This document shows positions 6,940-15,453 of a stretch of 64,000 nucleotides of DNA, piece after piece. Source of the DNA: Planctomycetota bacterium (GTDB taxonomy: Bacteria; Planctomycetota; UBA1135; GCA-002686595); contig DUDB01000012.1 in the NCBI GenBank assembly GCA_012959525.1, positions 79,022 through 143,021 of the forward strand. The letters are read 5' to 3'. Position numbers and translations under genes: made by a program. The notes below the pieces were generated by a model that was given only the letters and a program-made list of their open reading frames with translations, was not told where the DNA came from and did no database searches. Numbering within the stretch: the first letter of the stretch is position 1; each line of letters opens with the position of its first letter.

Positions 6940-8751
6940 TTGCCACCCGATTCCTTCCTCCCAAGCCTGGCGCTGATCGCCGTCTTGGGCGTCGCCGCCC
7001 AATGGGTGGCTTGGCGCCTGAACCTGCCGTCGATCCTGCTCTTACTCCTGACGGGGCTCCTAGTGGGGCCCCTTCTCGGCTGGGTGGACCCCGATGCACT
7101 CCTGGGAGAGCTGCTATTCCCCGTGGTGTCGCTCTCGGTCGCCGTCATCCTCTTCGAGGGTGGACTGACTCTCGACATCGCCGAACTGCGGACGATTGGG
7201 CCAGCCGTTCTGCGCCTGTGCACCATCGGGGTGGCCTGCACCTGGGTACTCACGGCCCTGGCCGCTCATCTACTGGCAGGCATGGTTTGGCCCCTGGCCA
7301 TCCTACTGGGTGCCATCCTGACCGTGACCGGCCCCACGGTGGTGGGACCTCTCTTGCGCCAAGTTCGGCCCCGCGGAGCGGTCGGCCCGGTGAGTACCTG
7401 GGAAGGGATTGTCGCAGACGTCTTGGGCGCAACCTTGGCCGTTCTCGTTTTCCACTCCGTTCTTGTAGGCAGCGAGTTTTCGGCCCAGGGGCTGGGCCCC
7501 GCCCTTAAGGGTCTCTCCTTCACCCTGGGGACCGGGATCTTGGCTGGGCTTGGTGGCGCCACGTTGCTGGGATGGCCCCTGCGAAGACACTGGGTGCCCG
7601 ACCACCTGCACAGCCCGGTGGCCCTGGTGCTCGTACTGGGCATCTACGCCATGTCGGACGCCATCTCCCCGGAATCAGGTCTCCTGGCAGTCACCCTCAT
7701 GGGTGTGGCGCTTCGCAATCAACGGCGCACCCCGGTGGGGCACATCATCGAGTTCAAGGAAAACGTGCGCACACTCCTGATCTCGGTGCTCTTTATCATC
7801 CTTGCCGCGCGAATCGACAGCAATGAGATCCTCACCCTCGGCCCTGGGGCATGGATGTTCGTCGTTGCCTTGATCCTCATCGTGCGACCCGCAGCCGTCG
7901 CGCTCTCAACCATCGGGAGCCCCCTGAATCACAGGGAGCGGATTTTCCTCGCCGGGCTCGCACCCCGGGGGATCGTAGCCGCTGCCGTTTCGGCTCTGTT
8001 CGGTGAAGAACTCTTGCGGGCCCAGGTCCCAGGCTTGGAGGGCATCGAGCAGTTGGCACCCCTGACCTTTTTGGTGATTGTGGTCACCGTGGTGGTCTAT
8101 GGCCTCGGAGCGCGCCCGCTCGCCCGCGCCTTGAAGCTCGCCGAAGCGGCCCCCCAAGGGGTCCTGATCGTGGGAGCCAACCCCTTCGCCAAGGCTCTCG
8201 CCCACGCGCTGGGAACCGTCGGCCTCAAAGTTGTCCTCGTGGACAGCAACCATGCCGCCGTCGTGGACGCCAACCTGGAAGGTCTCACCGCACGCTGTGC
8301 CAACGTCCTCACCGAGGACAGCCCCGAACTCCTGCCCTTGGGAGGTATCGGCCACCTCTTCGCCTTGACCCCCAATGACGAGGTGAACTCCCTCGCCTGC
8401 CTCCACTACCACGAGATCTTTGGCCGTGCACGCTGCTTCCAGATTGCCCTACCGGCATCCGCTGCATCCGAGAGCCCTGGGGACCTGCGTGGCCGTGACA
8501 TGTTTGGCAAGAGTGCCACCCTGCCCGTACTCCTCAGCCGCATCGAGCGCGGGGAGAACATCCGGGTTACCCCGCTCTCCGAAGAGTTCGGGCTTGATGC
8601 CTGGCACGAGGAATACGGACCGCACGCGCTGCCCCTGTTCAGCGTGGACGCGAGCGGATTCCTGAGAGCCAACTCACCTGATCGCCCCCTGCAACAGATC
8701 CCGGACGTCCAGCTGATCGGCCTAGTCGGCCCCGGCCGGAGCGCGGACTAG
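6940..8751 (+). CDS. CPA1-type monovalent cation/H+ antiporter with RCK (TrkA-N) domain
   Basis: About 603 residues from a TTG at 6940, chosen because GAGG sits five bases upstream and the first membrane helix (SFLPSLALIAVLGVAAQWVAW) follows at once; a farther TTG at 6847 has no such support. Residues 1 to about 395 form a 12-13-helix transporter domain with family hallmarks (FEGGLTLDI, GPTVVGPLL, LAPRGIVAAAVSALFGEE). Residues about 405-500 are a Rossmann-type regulatory domain (GVLIVGANPFAKALAHAL, then VVLVDSNHAAV), which in related antiporters binds nucleotide and gates transport. Predicted to exchange Na+ or K+ for protons in the inner membrane. It converges on the fusion gene, and the two stop codons share the same CTAG. 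Confidence 0.9.
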   Translation: MPPDSFLPSLALIAVLGVAAQWVAWRLNLPSILLLLLTGLLVGPLLGWVDPDALLGELLFPVVSLSVAVILFEGGLTLDIAELRTIGPAVLRLCTIGVACTWVLTALAAHLLAGMVWPLAILLGAILTVTGPTVVGPLLRQVRPRGAVGPVSTWEGIVADVLGATLAVLVFHSVLVGSEFSAQGLGPALKGLSFTLGTGILAGLGGATLLGWPLRRHWVPDHLHSPVALVLVLGIYAMSDAISPESGLLAVTLMGVALRNQRRTPVGHIIEFKENVRTLLISVLFIILAARIDSNEILTLGPGAWMFVVALILIVRPAAVALSTIGSPLNHRERIFLAGLAPRGIVAAAVSALFGEELLRAQVPGLEGIEQLAPLTFLVIVVTVVVYGLGARPLARALKLAEAAPQGVLIVGANPFAKALAHALGTVGLKVVLVDSNHAAVVDANLEGLTARCANVLTEDSPELLPLGGIGHLFALTPNDEVNSLACLHYHEIFGRARCFQIALPASAASESPGDLRGRDMFGKSATLPVLLSRIERGENIRVTPLSEEFGLDAWHEEYGPHALPLFSVDASGFLRANSPDRPLQQIPDVQLIGLVGPGRSAD

Positions 8752-11700
8752 CCGCTGCTTCGGACACGCCCGGGGGGGAGCGTCTCCCCCACGGCTCTGC
8801 CGGCGGAGAGAACCTCCACCACGCCGTCCGTTCCAAGCCGCACCCGCATACCGGTCTCAAGCGCGCGCGTTGCATCTGCCACCCCCACGATGGCCGGAAG
8901 GTTCTTCTCGCGGGCCAGGATGGCTGCATGGCTCAGCCAACCGCCCACCTCCGTCACCAGTCCTGCGGCCGCACCGAAGACCGGACTCCAGGAAGGATCC
9001 GTGAAGCGCGTGACGAGAATCTCGCCTGGCATGAAGCCGTCCAGATCTTCCGCGCTACCACAGACACGTACGCAGCCCACCGCCTCGTCCGAACCCGCAA
9101 CCCTGGAACCACGCAACGCCGTTGGGAGCCCGGACGGTGGCTCAAGCTCGAGCCCCTGCCGCCCCAGGCTCTCCACGTCCCGCGGCGCCAATCGCGTGGG
9201 CAGTTCGATCCCTTCCAGGGCCTCGCGCAATCGCTCAGCCCTCGCAATTTTGATTCTGAGGTCAGCCGGGAGCACAACCACACCGTCCGACTCACGGACG
9301 AGTCGCGCGACGTCCTGCGGCTCAAGAGACCATACGGAATGGCCTTCAAGCCCAAGCCTGCGGCCCAGTTCCCAGACGACACGCCGTGCCATGGCAAGGT
9401 CCACCAAGGCATAGTGCTTGGCATCTTCCTTGAGGGCCTGCAGTCGACAGGCGCGCTGCACCGTTGCGCCCAGAATGCCCTTGAGGCCCTCGCCGGGCCT
9501 CCGGTCATCAGGGTTTGCCTGCGCGGCCTCTCTACTCACAAGGGCGTCCACGAGGCGCGGGTCCTCTCCATACCGCTCCTCGGACCATTCAAAATCGTGT
9601 AGCGCCCGGTGGTGCATCAAAATGAGGAAGCCGCTCGCGGCACCGACCCCCTTGGCGCTCAAGGCCTCCAAGGCCCTGCTCGCGGCGCCCCCCCGAGGAG
9701 TCAAGTGGACTGCAGGGTCCAACCCCGCGTCACTAAGGCGCTTGCGCGCACCCGACATGAACCACTCGGCCGTCACGTTGACCCGTTCGGCCGTCACATA
9801 GGAGCGCGTCGTGAAGCGCTCCAAGCGGCCCTCAAACAAACGCACCAGGTCCCTGGCCCCCAGACGGCCCAGGTCCAGAGCCCGATCGAGGGCCGAGGTC
9901 TGCTCGGCAACCTCGGCAAGAGAAGCGACTTCACGTTCGAGGGCAGGCAGGCAGCGCGACAGCTGAAAACCCGCCCATGGGGAGACTCCGCCATCCTGAT
10001 CCCGCTGAACGCCACGGTGCGTCCACATCTGCCCCAGGGCAAACTGCACCCGCTCGTGACCATTCTCTCCCGGGCTGAAGCGCACACCGAGGCTACGGCA
10101 TGCAAGATCGACGGTCCCACCGGGCAGCCACATGTCCGCCATGAACCGGGCGCTGAAATGCGTGGGGCTCGGGAGCAACTCGCTGATCTCATCCTGCACG
10201 AGGATCACCTGATCAACAGGCTCACCCAGGACAGCCGACACCAGCCTCTGCCTGTCCCGTTCAAAGTGCCCATCACCAGCTCCCTGTGAACCCGCGCGGA
10301 CCGTAATGTCTCGAGATTGAAGGATGGACAGATGCCCACTCACCATCGCCCACTCCACATCCTGGGGCGTACCGAAATGCTCCTCGATGCGCCGCCCAGT
10401 CTCCACCAACTCCCCAAGGTTCCCATCCTCGGGCATGTCCCCTGCGCGCCATGAGCCGGTGAGGCGGCCAAACGTCACAGTGTCGGGGATGATCTGCCCC
10501 CCCACGAGGTCTTCCCCCACCCCGCGCGTCCATTCGACCAGGCAGGCCCCCGCATCCGTGGGGTGCTCGGTGAACAGAACCCCTGAGTACTGAGCCTGAA
10601 CCATGGCCTGAACCACCACTCCACCTCGCGAGTCGGTGCTGCCGTTGGACCGTGCGAGCCCGGAACGCAAGGACGCCGCCACGGCCTCGATAGCCTCCAT
10701 CAGTGTGTCAGCGGTCACCTGAAGCCGTGTGTCAAAGATTCCCGCGAAGCTCGCATGCTCTCCGTCTTCACCCAGCCCAGAACTGCGCACCGCCACGTGC
10801 TGGACCCCCAGGCGTCGGAATTCGCGGCGCACCTCTCGCTCAAGGCGTTTCCGGTGAGCCTGGTTGGACAGAGATTCCACCCCCCGAGTCGTGAGGGCAA
10901 AGCCCCAGGGGACCGGCATTCCCATTGAGGTCAGAACGCCCAGGCGCTCCGCCTTGCGCCCCACGTCTGCCTGTCCGCCGCAGCGCACGAGCGTGCGTGT
11001 ATAAGGGTGTGCGGGCTCGCGCCGGCCCAAGACAATACGGCGCGCGGCCCGCCCCTGGAGCGCAACCCAGGCCAGGGAGATGACCAGATATGTGTTCTGG
11101 CCCGCGGTGAGACCCCAGGTCAGGGCAACCAGCAGTCCCCCCACAAAGGCCGCGGCAAGGCCAAGGAGCACTCGACCGCGCCTAGTGGAACTACGGGACC
11201 AGCGCCCCTCCAGCAGCAGTCCGATTGCGATGGCCCCACAGCAAAGGGCCAGGATTCGGGTGGAGTCAGGTTGGTTCAGGACGCGCAGCCAGAGAAAGCT
11301 CTGGCTCCCCAAAGATCCGCGACTGGCCTGCCCGACCGCCGTAAGCAAGGCCAGGAAAAGCACCAGTTGAAACATGCTGCCAAGCAGGTTCCGGCCGGGA
11401 GTCAGTCCCGCAGACTTCCGCAGCTCGCGCAGAGCCCGGGCACGGCGCAAGGGATCCTGCTTCAAATTAGCGCCCACAGCGGACCAGGTTTTCTTGTTCT
11501 TCCACTCGACCCAATGGTCGCGACTCCCCTTCCAAGACATGGGCAGGGTCGCAGCCCGAGCAAGCACGGCTAGAAGGGCTATCGCCCACCCCAAACCCAA
11601 CCAGCCCCCCATGGCGTCCAGCCAACCCGCGAGGGTGGCCACCAGCCAACCGTAGGGCGTCCGCCCAGCCCGTTGCCGTGCCCACTCCGCGCGGTAGGCC

Positions 11701-12725
11701 CGCTCCCCGACGATGGGCAAGTACTCATGGGGCACCGTGTAACGGCCAAGGAATTCCCCTCCGGCGCGTGAAAGGCGCAACCCCAGGATGGTCCCATAAA
11801 AGGAACTGCGCTTGTCGTAGCAGGGAACAATCACACGCGCCTTCCCCAAGGCAGCCATGGCGGCCCGCCCTTCATCGCGGGTCATCCCGCGTAGCGGGAC
11901 ATTAACGGCCCCAGGAAGGTGCCCTGCGCTGAACTGCTCGGGGTAGCGCACATCCACGAACAACAGCTCGCCCGCTGCCACTTGCCGCTCTACCTCCGGC
12001 GTGTCCAGTAGTCTCTCGCCGCCCTGAAAACGGGGCAGCGCTCGCAAGCTGGTTCGTTCGTCGGTTCCAGTGATCTGGCGACCCTCGGCTACCCACTTCT
12101 CGAAGCCTCCCACCACGAAGCGCAGGTTCGGCTCAACGTCGGCAAGGGTCTCCGTAAGCTCTGAACTTCGGTTCCCGGAGAAGCAAAGCAGCACGGCCCC
12201 GCCCTCGAGGGTCTGGTCATGATCCCCGGCGAGGAGGTCCGGATAGGGAATGTGCAGGGCACCATCCAGGCTGCCCCTCTCGATTTCCTCGGGCTCCCGC
12301 ACGTCGATGATCTGTGGGCACTTGGAAGCAGCGGCAAGAGCTGCCAGGTCATCGGTGGTGAGACCCGCAGGGTGCCCTTCCTGGGCGCTCAGATCCAAGG
12401 TGAACAGGCTGCTGTCCGAGCCATCCAGGCCCAACTCAAGGGCCGGCCGGACCAGGGCCTGCCGAAGGCGAGCCTCATTGGCATCCGCCACTTTGAGGTG
12501 ATAGAGCAGGAACGTCCCCGCCGTAAGGGCCCACAGCACCCCCAATCCGATGACCGTGCCTCGACGGACGCCTCCTCCAGGCCCCAGCCCGGACTCCGAA
12601 CGGCGCCGAAGCATGAGTCCGGAGGCCCCCACCGCCGCCAGGCCCAGCACCTGGCTGGCGCTGGCAAAGAGGTTGATGACCAGATCCGGTGAGGGAATGG
12701 CCATGAAGAGGACCTGGGAGTGCAT
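8748..12725 (-). CDS. Membrane fusion protein: two rhodanese domains, YidC/Oxa1-like domain, and dikinase (PPDK_N plus phospho-His) domains
   Basis: About 1325 residues from the ATG at 12725 (an ATG at 12704 or TTG at 12776 are alternatives). Domain order: two membrane helices (about 15-80); rhodanese 1 (about 125-215) with active-site loop CFSGNRS, Cys181; rhodanese 2 (about 240-325) with CYDKRSS, Cys302; a membrane region (about 358-568) with YidC/Oxa1 features: GWAIALLAVLARAATLP containing Arg390 at the place of the groove arginine, a cytosolic loop with DPLRRARALRELRKSAGLTP, then SFLWL and TAGQNTYLVISLAWVALQ; an ATP-binding dikinase domain (about 575-835: VAVRSSGLGEDGEHASFAG, YSGVLFTEHP, QDVEWAM, LSILQSRDIT); a 380-residue middle region; and a C-terminal swivelling domain with GGWLSHAAILARE, His1266. 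There is no PEP/pyruvate TIM barrel, so it cannot be a classical PEP synthase. Its substrate is unknown. Confidence 0.82.
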   Translation of the reverse strand: MHSQVLFMAIPSPDLVINLFASASQVLGLAAVGASGLMLRRRSESGLGPGGGVRRGTVIGLGVLWALTAGTFLLYHLKVADANEARLRQALVRPALELGLDGSDSSLFTLDLSAQEGHPAGLTTDDLAALAAASKCPQIIDVREPEEIERGSLDGALHIPYPDLLAGDHDQTLEGGAVLLCFSGNRSSELTETLADVEPNLRFVVGGFEKWVAEGRQITGTDERTSLRALPRFQGGERLLDTPEVERQVAAGELLFVDVRYPEQFSAGHLPGAVNVPLRGMTRDEGRAAMAALGKARVIVPCYDKRSSFYGTILGLRLSRAGGEFLGRYTVPHEYLPIVGERAYRAEWARQRAGRTPYGWLVATLAGWLDAMGGWLGLGWAIALLAVLARAATLPMSWKGSRDHWVEWKNKKTWSAVGANLKQDPLRRARALRELRKSAGLTPGRNLLGSMFQLVLFLALLTAVGQASRGSLGSQSFLWLRVLNQPDSTRILALCCGAIAIGLLLEGRWSRSSTRRGRVLLGLAAAFVGGLLVALTWGLTAGQNTYLVISLAWVALQGRAARRIVLGRREPAHPYTRTLVRCGGQADVGRKAERLGVLTSMGMPVPWGFALTTRGVESLSNQAHRKRLEREVRREFRRLGVQHVAVRSSGLGEDGEHASFAGIFDTRLQVTADTLMEAIEAVAASLRSGLARSNGSTDSRGGVVVQAMVQAQYSGVLFTEHPTDAGACLVEWTRGVGEDLVGGQIIPDTVTFGRLTGSWRAGDMPEDGNLGELVETGRRIEEHFGTPQDVEWAMVSGHLSILQSRDITVRAGSQGAGDGHFERDRQRLVSAVLGEPVDQVILVQDEISELLPSPTHFSARFMADMWLPGGTVDLACRSLGVRFSPGENGHERVQFALGQMWTHRGVQRDQDGGVSPWAGFQLSRCLPALEREVASLAEVAEQTSALDRALDLGRLGARDLVRLFEGRLERFTTRSYVTAERVNVTAEWFMSGARKRLSDAGLDPAVHLTPRGGAASRALEALSAKGVGAASGFLILMHHRALHDFEWSEERYGEDPRLVDALVSREAAQANPDDRRPGEGLKGILGATVQRACRLQALKEDAKHYALVDLAMARRVVWELGRRLGLEGHSVWSLEPQDVARLVRESDGVVVLPADLRIKIARAERLREALEGIELPTRLAPRDVESLGRQGLELEPPSGLPTALRGSRVAGSDEAVGCVRVCGSAEDLDGFMPGEILVTRFTDPSWSPVFGAAAGLVTEVGGWLSHAAILAREKNLPAIVGVADATRALETGMRVRLGTDGVVEVLSAGRAVGETLPPGRVRSSG

Positions 12726-12882
12726 GGGGCTGTTCTCGCTGGAGAGGGCTGCAGACCCAACTCCGAGGATCCCCAAGGACTAGGTCAGTAAAGCAGCAAT
12801 TTCTTGCCGGATCTGGATCGGATCGAGACTTACCCGTGGCCGCTGCCCCCATCGGGGTACTTTCTACCTGTACCGAGCCATC

Positions 12883-15453
12883 ATGACACCCCTCTCCCAA
12901 CACCCCTCATGCCCTCCGCGGGCGGCGCTCAAGCCCCTCTGCGTTGCCCTGGCGCTCAGTGTCGGAGCCTGCAATCACGTGCCGGATCCGGACGGCGAGG
13001 CCGCCCTGGGGCCCCCGCTGCAGGTTTCTGGGGCCGCCCGATACAGGGACATGAACACCAACGGGCGAGCCGATGCGGGGGACGAGATCGTACTGACCTT
13101 CAACGTACCCCTGAAAGTCAACTCAAGTGATCCCGCCGCCCTGGCGCTGCCCGTACCGGGGGATGGACTTGGGCAGGGGGCCAGCATGACAGCCGGGCCA
13201 GGGAGTCACAACCTGACCCTGGTGCTGGGTGCCGATCCGGTCCTCCGTGCCCGGGGCGTCGATCTCCTCGCCAGCCGGCCAGGATCATCGAGCCGCCTAG
13301 AGACGGCGGTGGATATTCCCGCTGATGCCATTCAGAACCGCGACACAGGCCGGGACCTGGGTCCCATGCCCGCGGTGGACCTGGCCCCTATCCATCTGCG
13401 CGGCCCGACGCCTGATGGACTCTACAGCTCGGCGCACTTCGTTCTCGCGGACCTCAACGCCGACGGAAGGAAGGACATCGCTGCCGCCGATGGCTTTGAG
13501 GGCTTGGACGTATACGAAGGCCTTCCTCAGGGAGGGTTTCAGCGTCAGGAGTTGTCCTTGGGCTCCAGCCGCAGAGTTGCCGTAGGGGACATCCTCGGCC
13601 AGGGGCGCCCGGACGTCCTGCTCCTCACGGATCTAAACCTGCATCTGCTGCACAACAACAGCTCCCCCGGGGGCCCCATCCAACTCAAGCAGGGGGGCGC
13701 GTTTCCGGTTCCAAGCCCAACGACAGACCTCGCCCTCTTGGACACCGATGGCGACGGCGATCTGGACGTGGCCCTGTGCACCCAGGCTGGAATCTTCATC
13801 GTCCGCAACGATGGCGGCGGCGCCCTAAACCCGAGCGGTCAACCCCTGGCCGGAAGCCGCACCTGGGGAAGCTCCATCCACGCTCGGGACATCGACCTCG
13901 ATGGAGTCACCGACCTGTTTGTCTCCACCGCCGGTGGCTCGCCCGATCAGGTCCTCCTGGCGGACGGATGCGGAAACTTCATGCCCAAGTCCCTCTTCGA
14001 CGCTGCCGATCACCGCCTGGTACAGATTGCGGACCTGGACGGGGACGGGCGTCTGGATTTCGTTCTGGCTGGAGAGCAATCCAGGGTGCGGGTGTTTCGT
14101 GATGCGGGCAACCTGTCCTACCAGGAACTCCCGGGCCTGACGTCTCCTACGGGCCGCGTCTCATGCCTCGGGCTTCTGGATCTGGACCTGGACGGCCGAC
14201 TGGATCTGGCGTTTTGCGACGGTGGGACCCTGCGTTCATTCTTGGGTGACGGAGCGGGCGGATTCCAGGACATCAAGGCCAGCCTGGGAACGGGCAACCT
14301 GCACCATATGGTGACCACGGACTGGGATGCGGACGGAGACGACGACCTGCTCGGAACTTCAGCAAGTTCGCCTCAACTCTGGCTCGGCTCAGGCGCAGGC
14401 GTTTTTGGGGGCCTCAACTTCGCGACCCCCTCCCTGGAATTCGGGGCGGGGCCGGTAGACGCCCTAACGCGTGGGGATCTCACCGGAGACGGCCGAACCG
14501 ACGTGCTCATAGCGCGCAACAACACACTTGAGATGCACGCCAACACCGGCGCGGGGACGTTTGCCGCGCCGAAGCTCGTGAGCCTTGGGAGCGCCATCGC
14601 CCGGGACCTGGTTCTCGTGGATCTAGATCTCGACGGAGACCTGGACGTGGCTGCAGCCATTGAGGGCACGGCCTTCCACACCTGGCTCAACAACGGCGGA
14701 GGGATCCTGCTCCCGGAGGGTGTCTCCCAGGCGCGCCTCGAGCAGTGCGTGGATGCAGGCCCACTCAATGTAGACAACTACCCCGAGCTAGTCTTCGCCG
14801 TGAGCGACAGCAGCGCGCACCTCATCGAATTGAACCTGGGGCTCGACTGCTGGGCACAGGGCGGACCCGGCTGGCGCGGCATGACACCAGCGATGGCGCT
14901 CCCAAACTTCGGGCCCGCGACCGATCTGATCCTGGGTGACGTGGACCAGGATGGAGACCTGGACCTGCTATTGGGCCGAAGTCTGGGGCAACCCGACGAA
15001 CTCCTGCTCAACAATGGCTACGGTGGATTCAGCCCCATGAATGGCGCCTTCCCCGCAGGGAGCACCTCCGCCTTGGCCCTGGCCGACGTCAATCAGGACG
15101 GCGCCCCGGACGTTCTCGTGGCCGGCTCTAGTGGCCTGCAACTGTTCACCAATGGAGGCCACGGGACCTTCGCCTATACCAACACCTTGGACCCCACCTC
15201 ATTCGCAGAAGCCGACCTCCTAGAGCTAAATGGAGATGGATGGTGCGACGCCATAGCCATCGACCCTCTCACGGACACACTACAAATCTGGTTCGGAACT
15301 TCCGATGGAGTCTTCTCCCAACCAGCCAGCTGGTCCACGACCGTCACGGGCCTGACTGCCAGCGAGTGGCTGGACGCGGATGGGGATGGCGGGCTCGACC
15401 TCATACTCGGGGTCGAAGACGCGGGCCCCAACCAGCTGCTGCTCACCTACTGA
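12883..15453 (+). CDS. FG-GAP/VCBS repeat lipoprotein (integrin-like beta-propeller)
   Basis: An 856-residue protein with a lipoprotein signal peptide: basic start, hydrophobic ALALSVGAC and lipid-attachment Cys30. Residues 35-165 form an N-terminal beta domain of unknown kind. From about residue 180 to the end, roughly eleven calcium-loop motifs of the form DxDxDGxxD recur every 45-60 residues (DLNADGRKD, DTDGDGDLD, DLDGDGRLD, DLDLDGRLD, DVDQDGDLD, DVNQDGAPD and others), which implies one or two beta-propellers. Such proteins sit on the cell surface and bind calcium and partner proteins or polysaccharides. Unlike the VCBS protein at 39201 it carries no extra C-terminal domain, in keeping with lipid anchoring. 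Its stop overlaps the end of the converging glycosyltransferase gene by 11 bases. Confidence 0.9.
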   Translation: MTPLSQHPSCPPRAALKPLCVALALSVGACNHVPDPDGEAALGPPLQVSGAARYRDMNTNGRADAGDEIVLTFNVPLKVNSSDPAALALPVPGDGLGQGASMTAGPGSHNLTLVLGADPVLRARGVDLLASRPGSSSRLETAVDIPADAIQNRDTGRDLGPMPAVDLAPIHLRGPTPDGLYSSAHFVLADLNADGRKDIAAADGFEGLDVYEGLPQGGFQRQELSLGSSRRVAVGDILGQGRPDVLLLTDLNLHLLHNNSSPGGPIQLKQGGAFPVPSPTTDLALLDTDGDGDLDVALCTQAGIFIVRNDGGGALNPSGQPLAGSRTWGSSIHARDIDLDGVTDLFVSTAGGSPDQVLLADGCGNFMPKSLFDAADHRLVQIADLDGDGRLDFVLAGEQSRVRVFRDAGNLSYQELPGLTSPTGRVSCLGLLDLDLDGRLDLAFCDGGTLRSFLGDGAGGFQDIKASLGTGNLHHMVTTDWDADGDDDLLGTSASSPQLWLGSGAGVFGGLNFATPSLEFGAGPVDALTRGDLTGDGRTDVLIARNNTLEMHANTGAGTFAAPKLVSLGSAIARDLVLVDLDLDGDLDVAAAIEGTAFHTWLNNGGGILLPEGVSQARLEQCVDAGPLNVDNYPELVFAVSDSSAHLIELNLGLDCWAQGGPGWRGMTPAMALPNFGPATDLILGDVDQDGDLDLLLGRSLGQPDELLLNNGYGGFSPMNGAFPAGSTSALALADVNQDGAPDVLVAGSSGLQLFTNGGHGTFAYTNTLDPTSFAEADLLELNGDGWCDAIAIDPLTDTLQIWFGTSDGVFSQPASWSTTVTGLTASEWLDADGDGGLDLILGVEDAGPNQLLLTY

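Noticed and set aside
8748..12725. Naming the fusion protein PEP synthase
   Set aside because: The PEP/pyruvate-binding barrel is missing and unrelated rhodanese and Oxa1-like domains are fused at the front.
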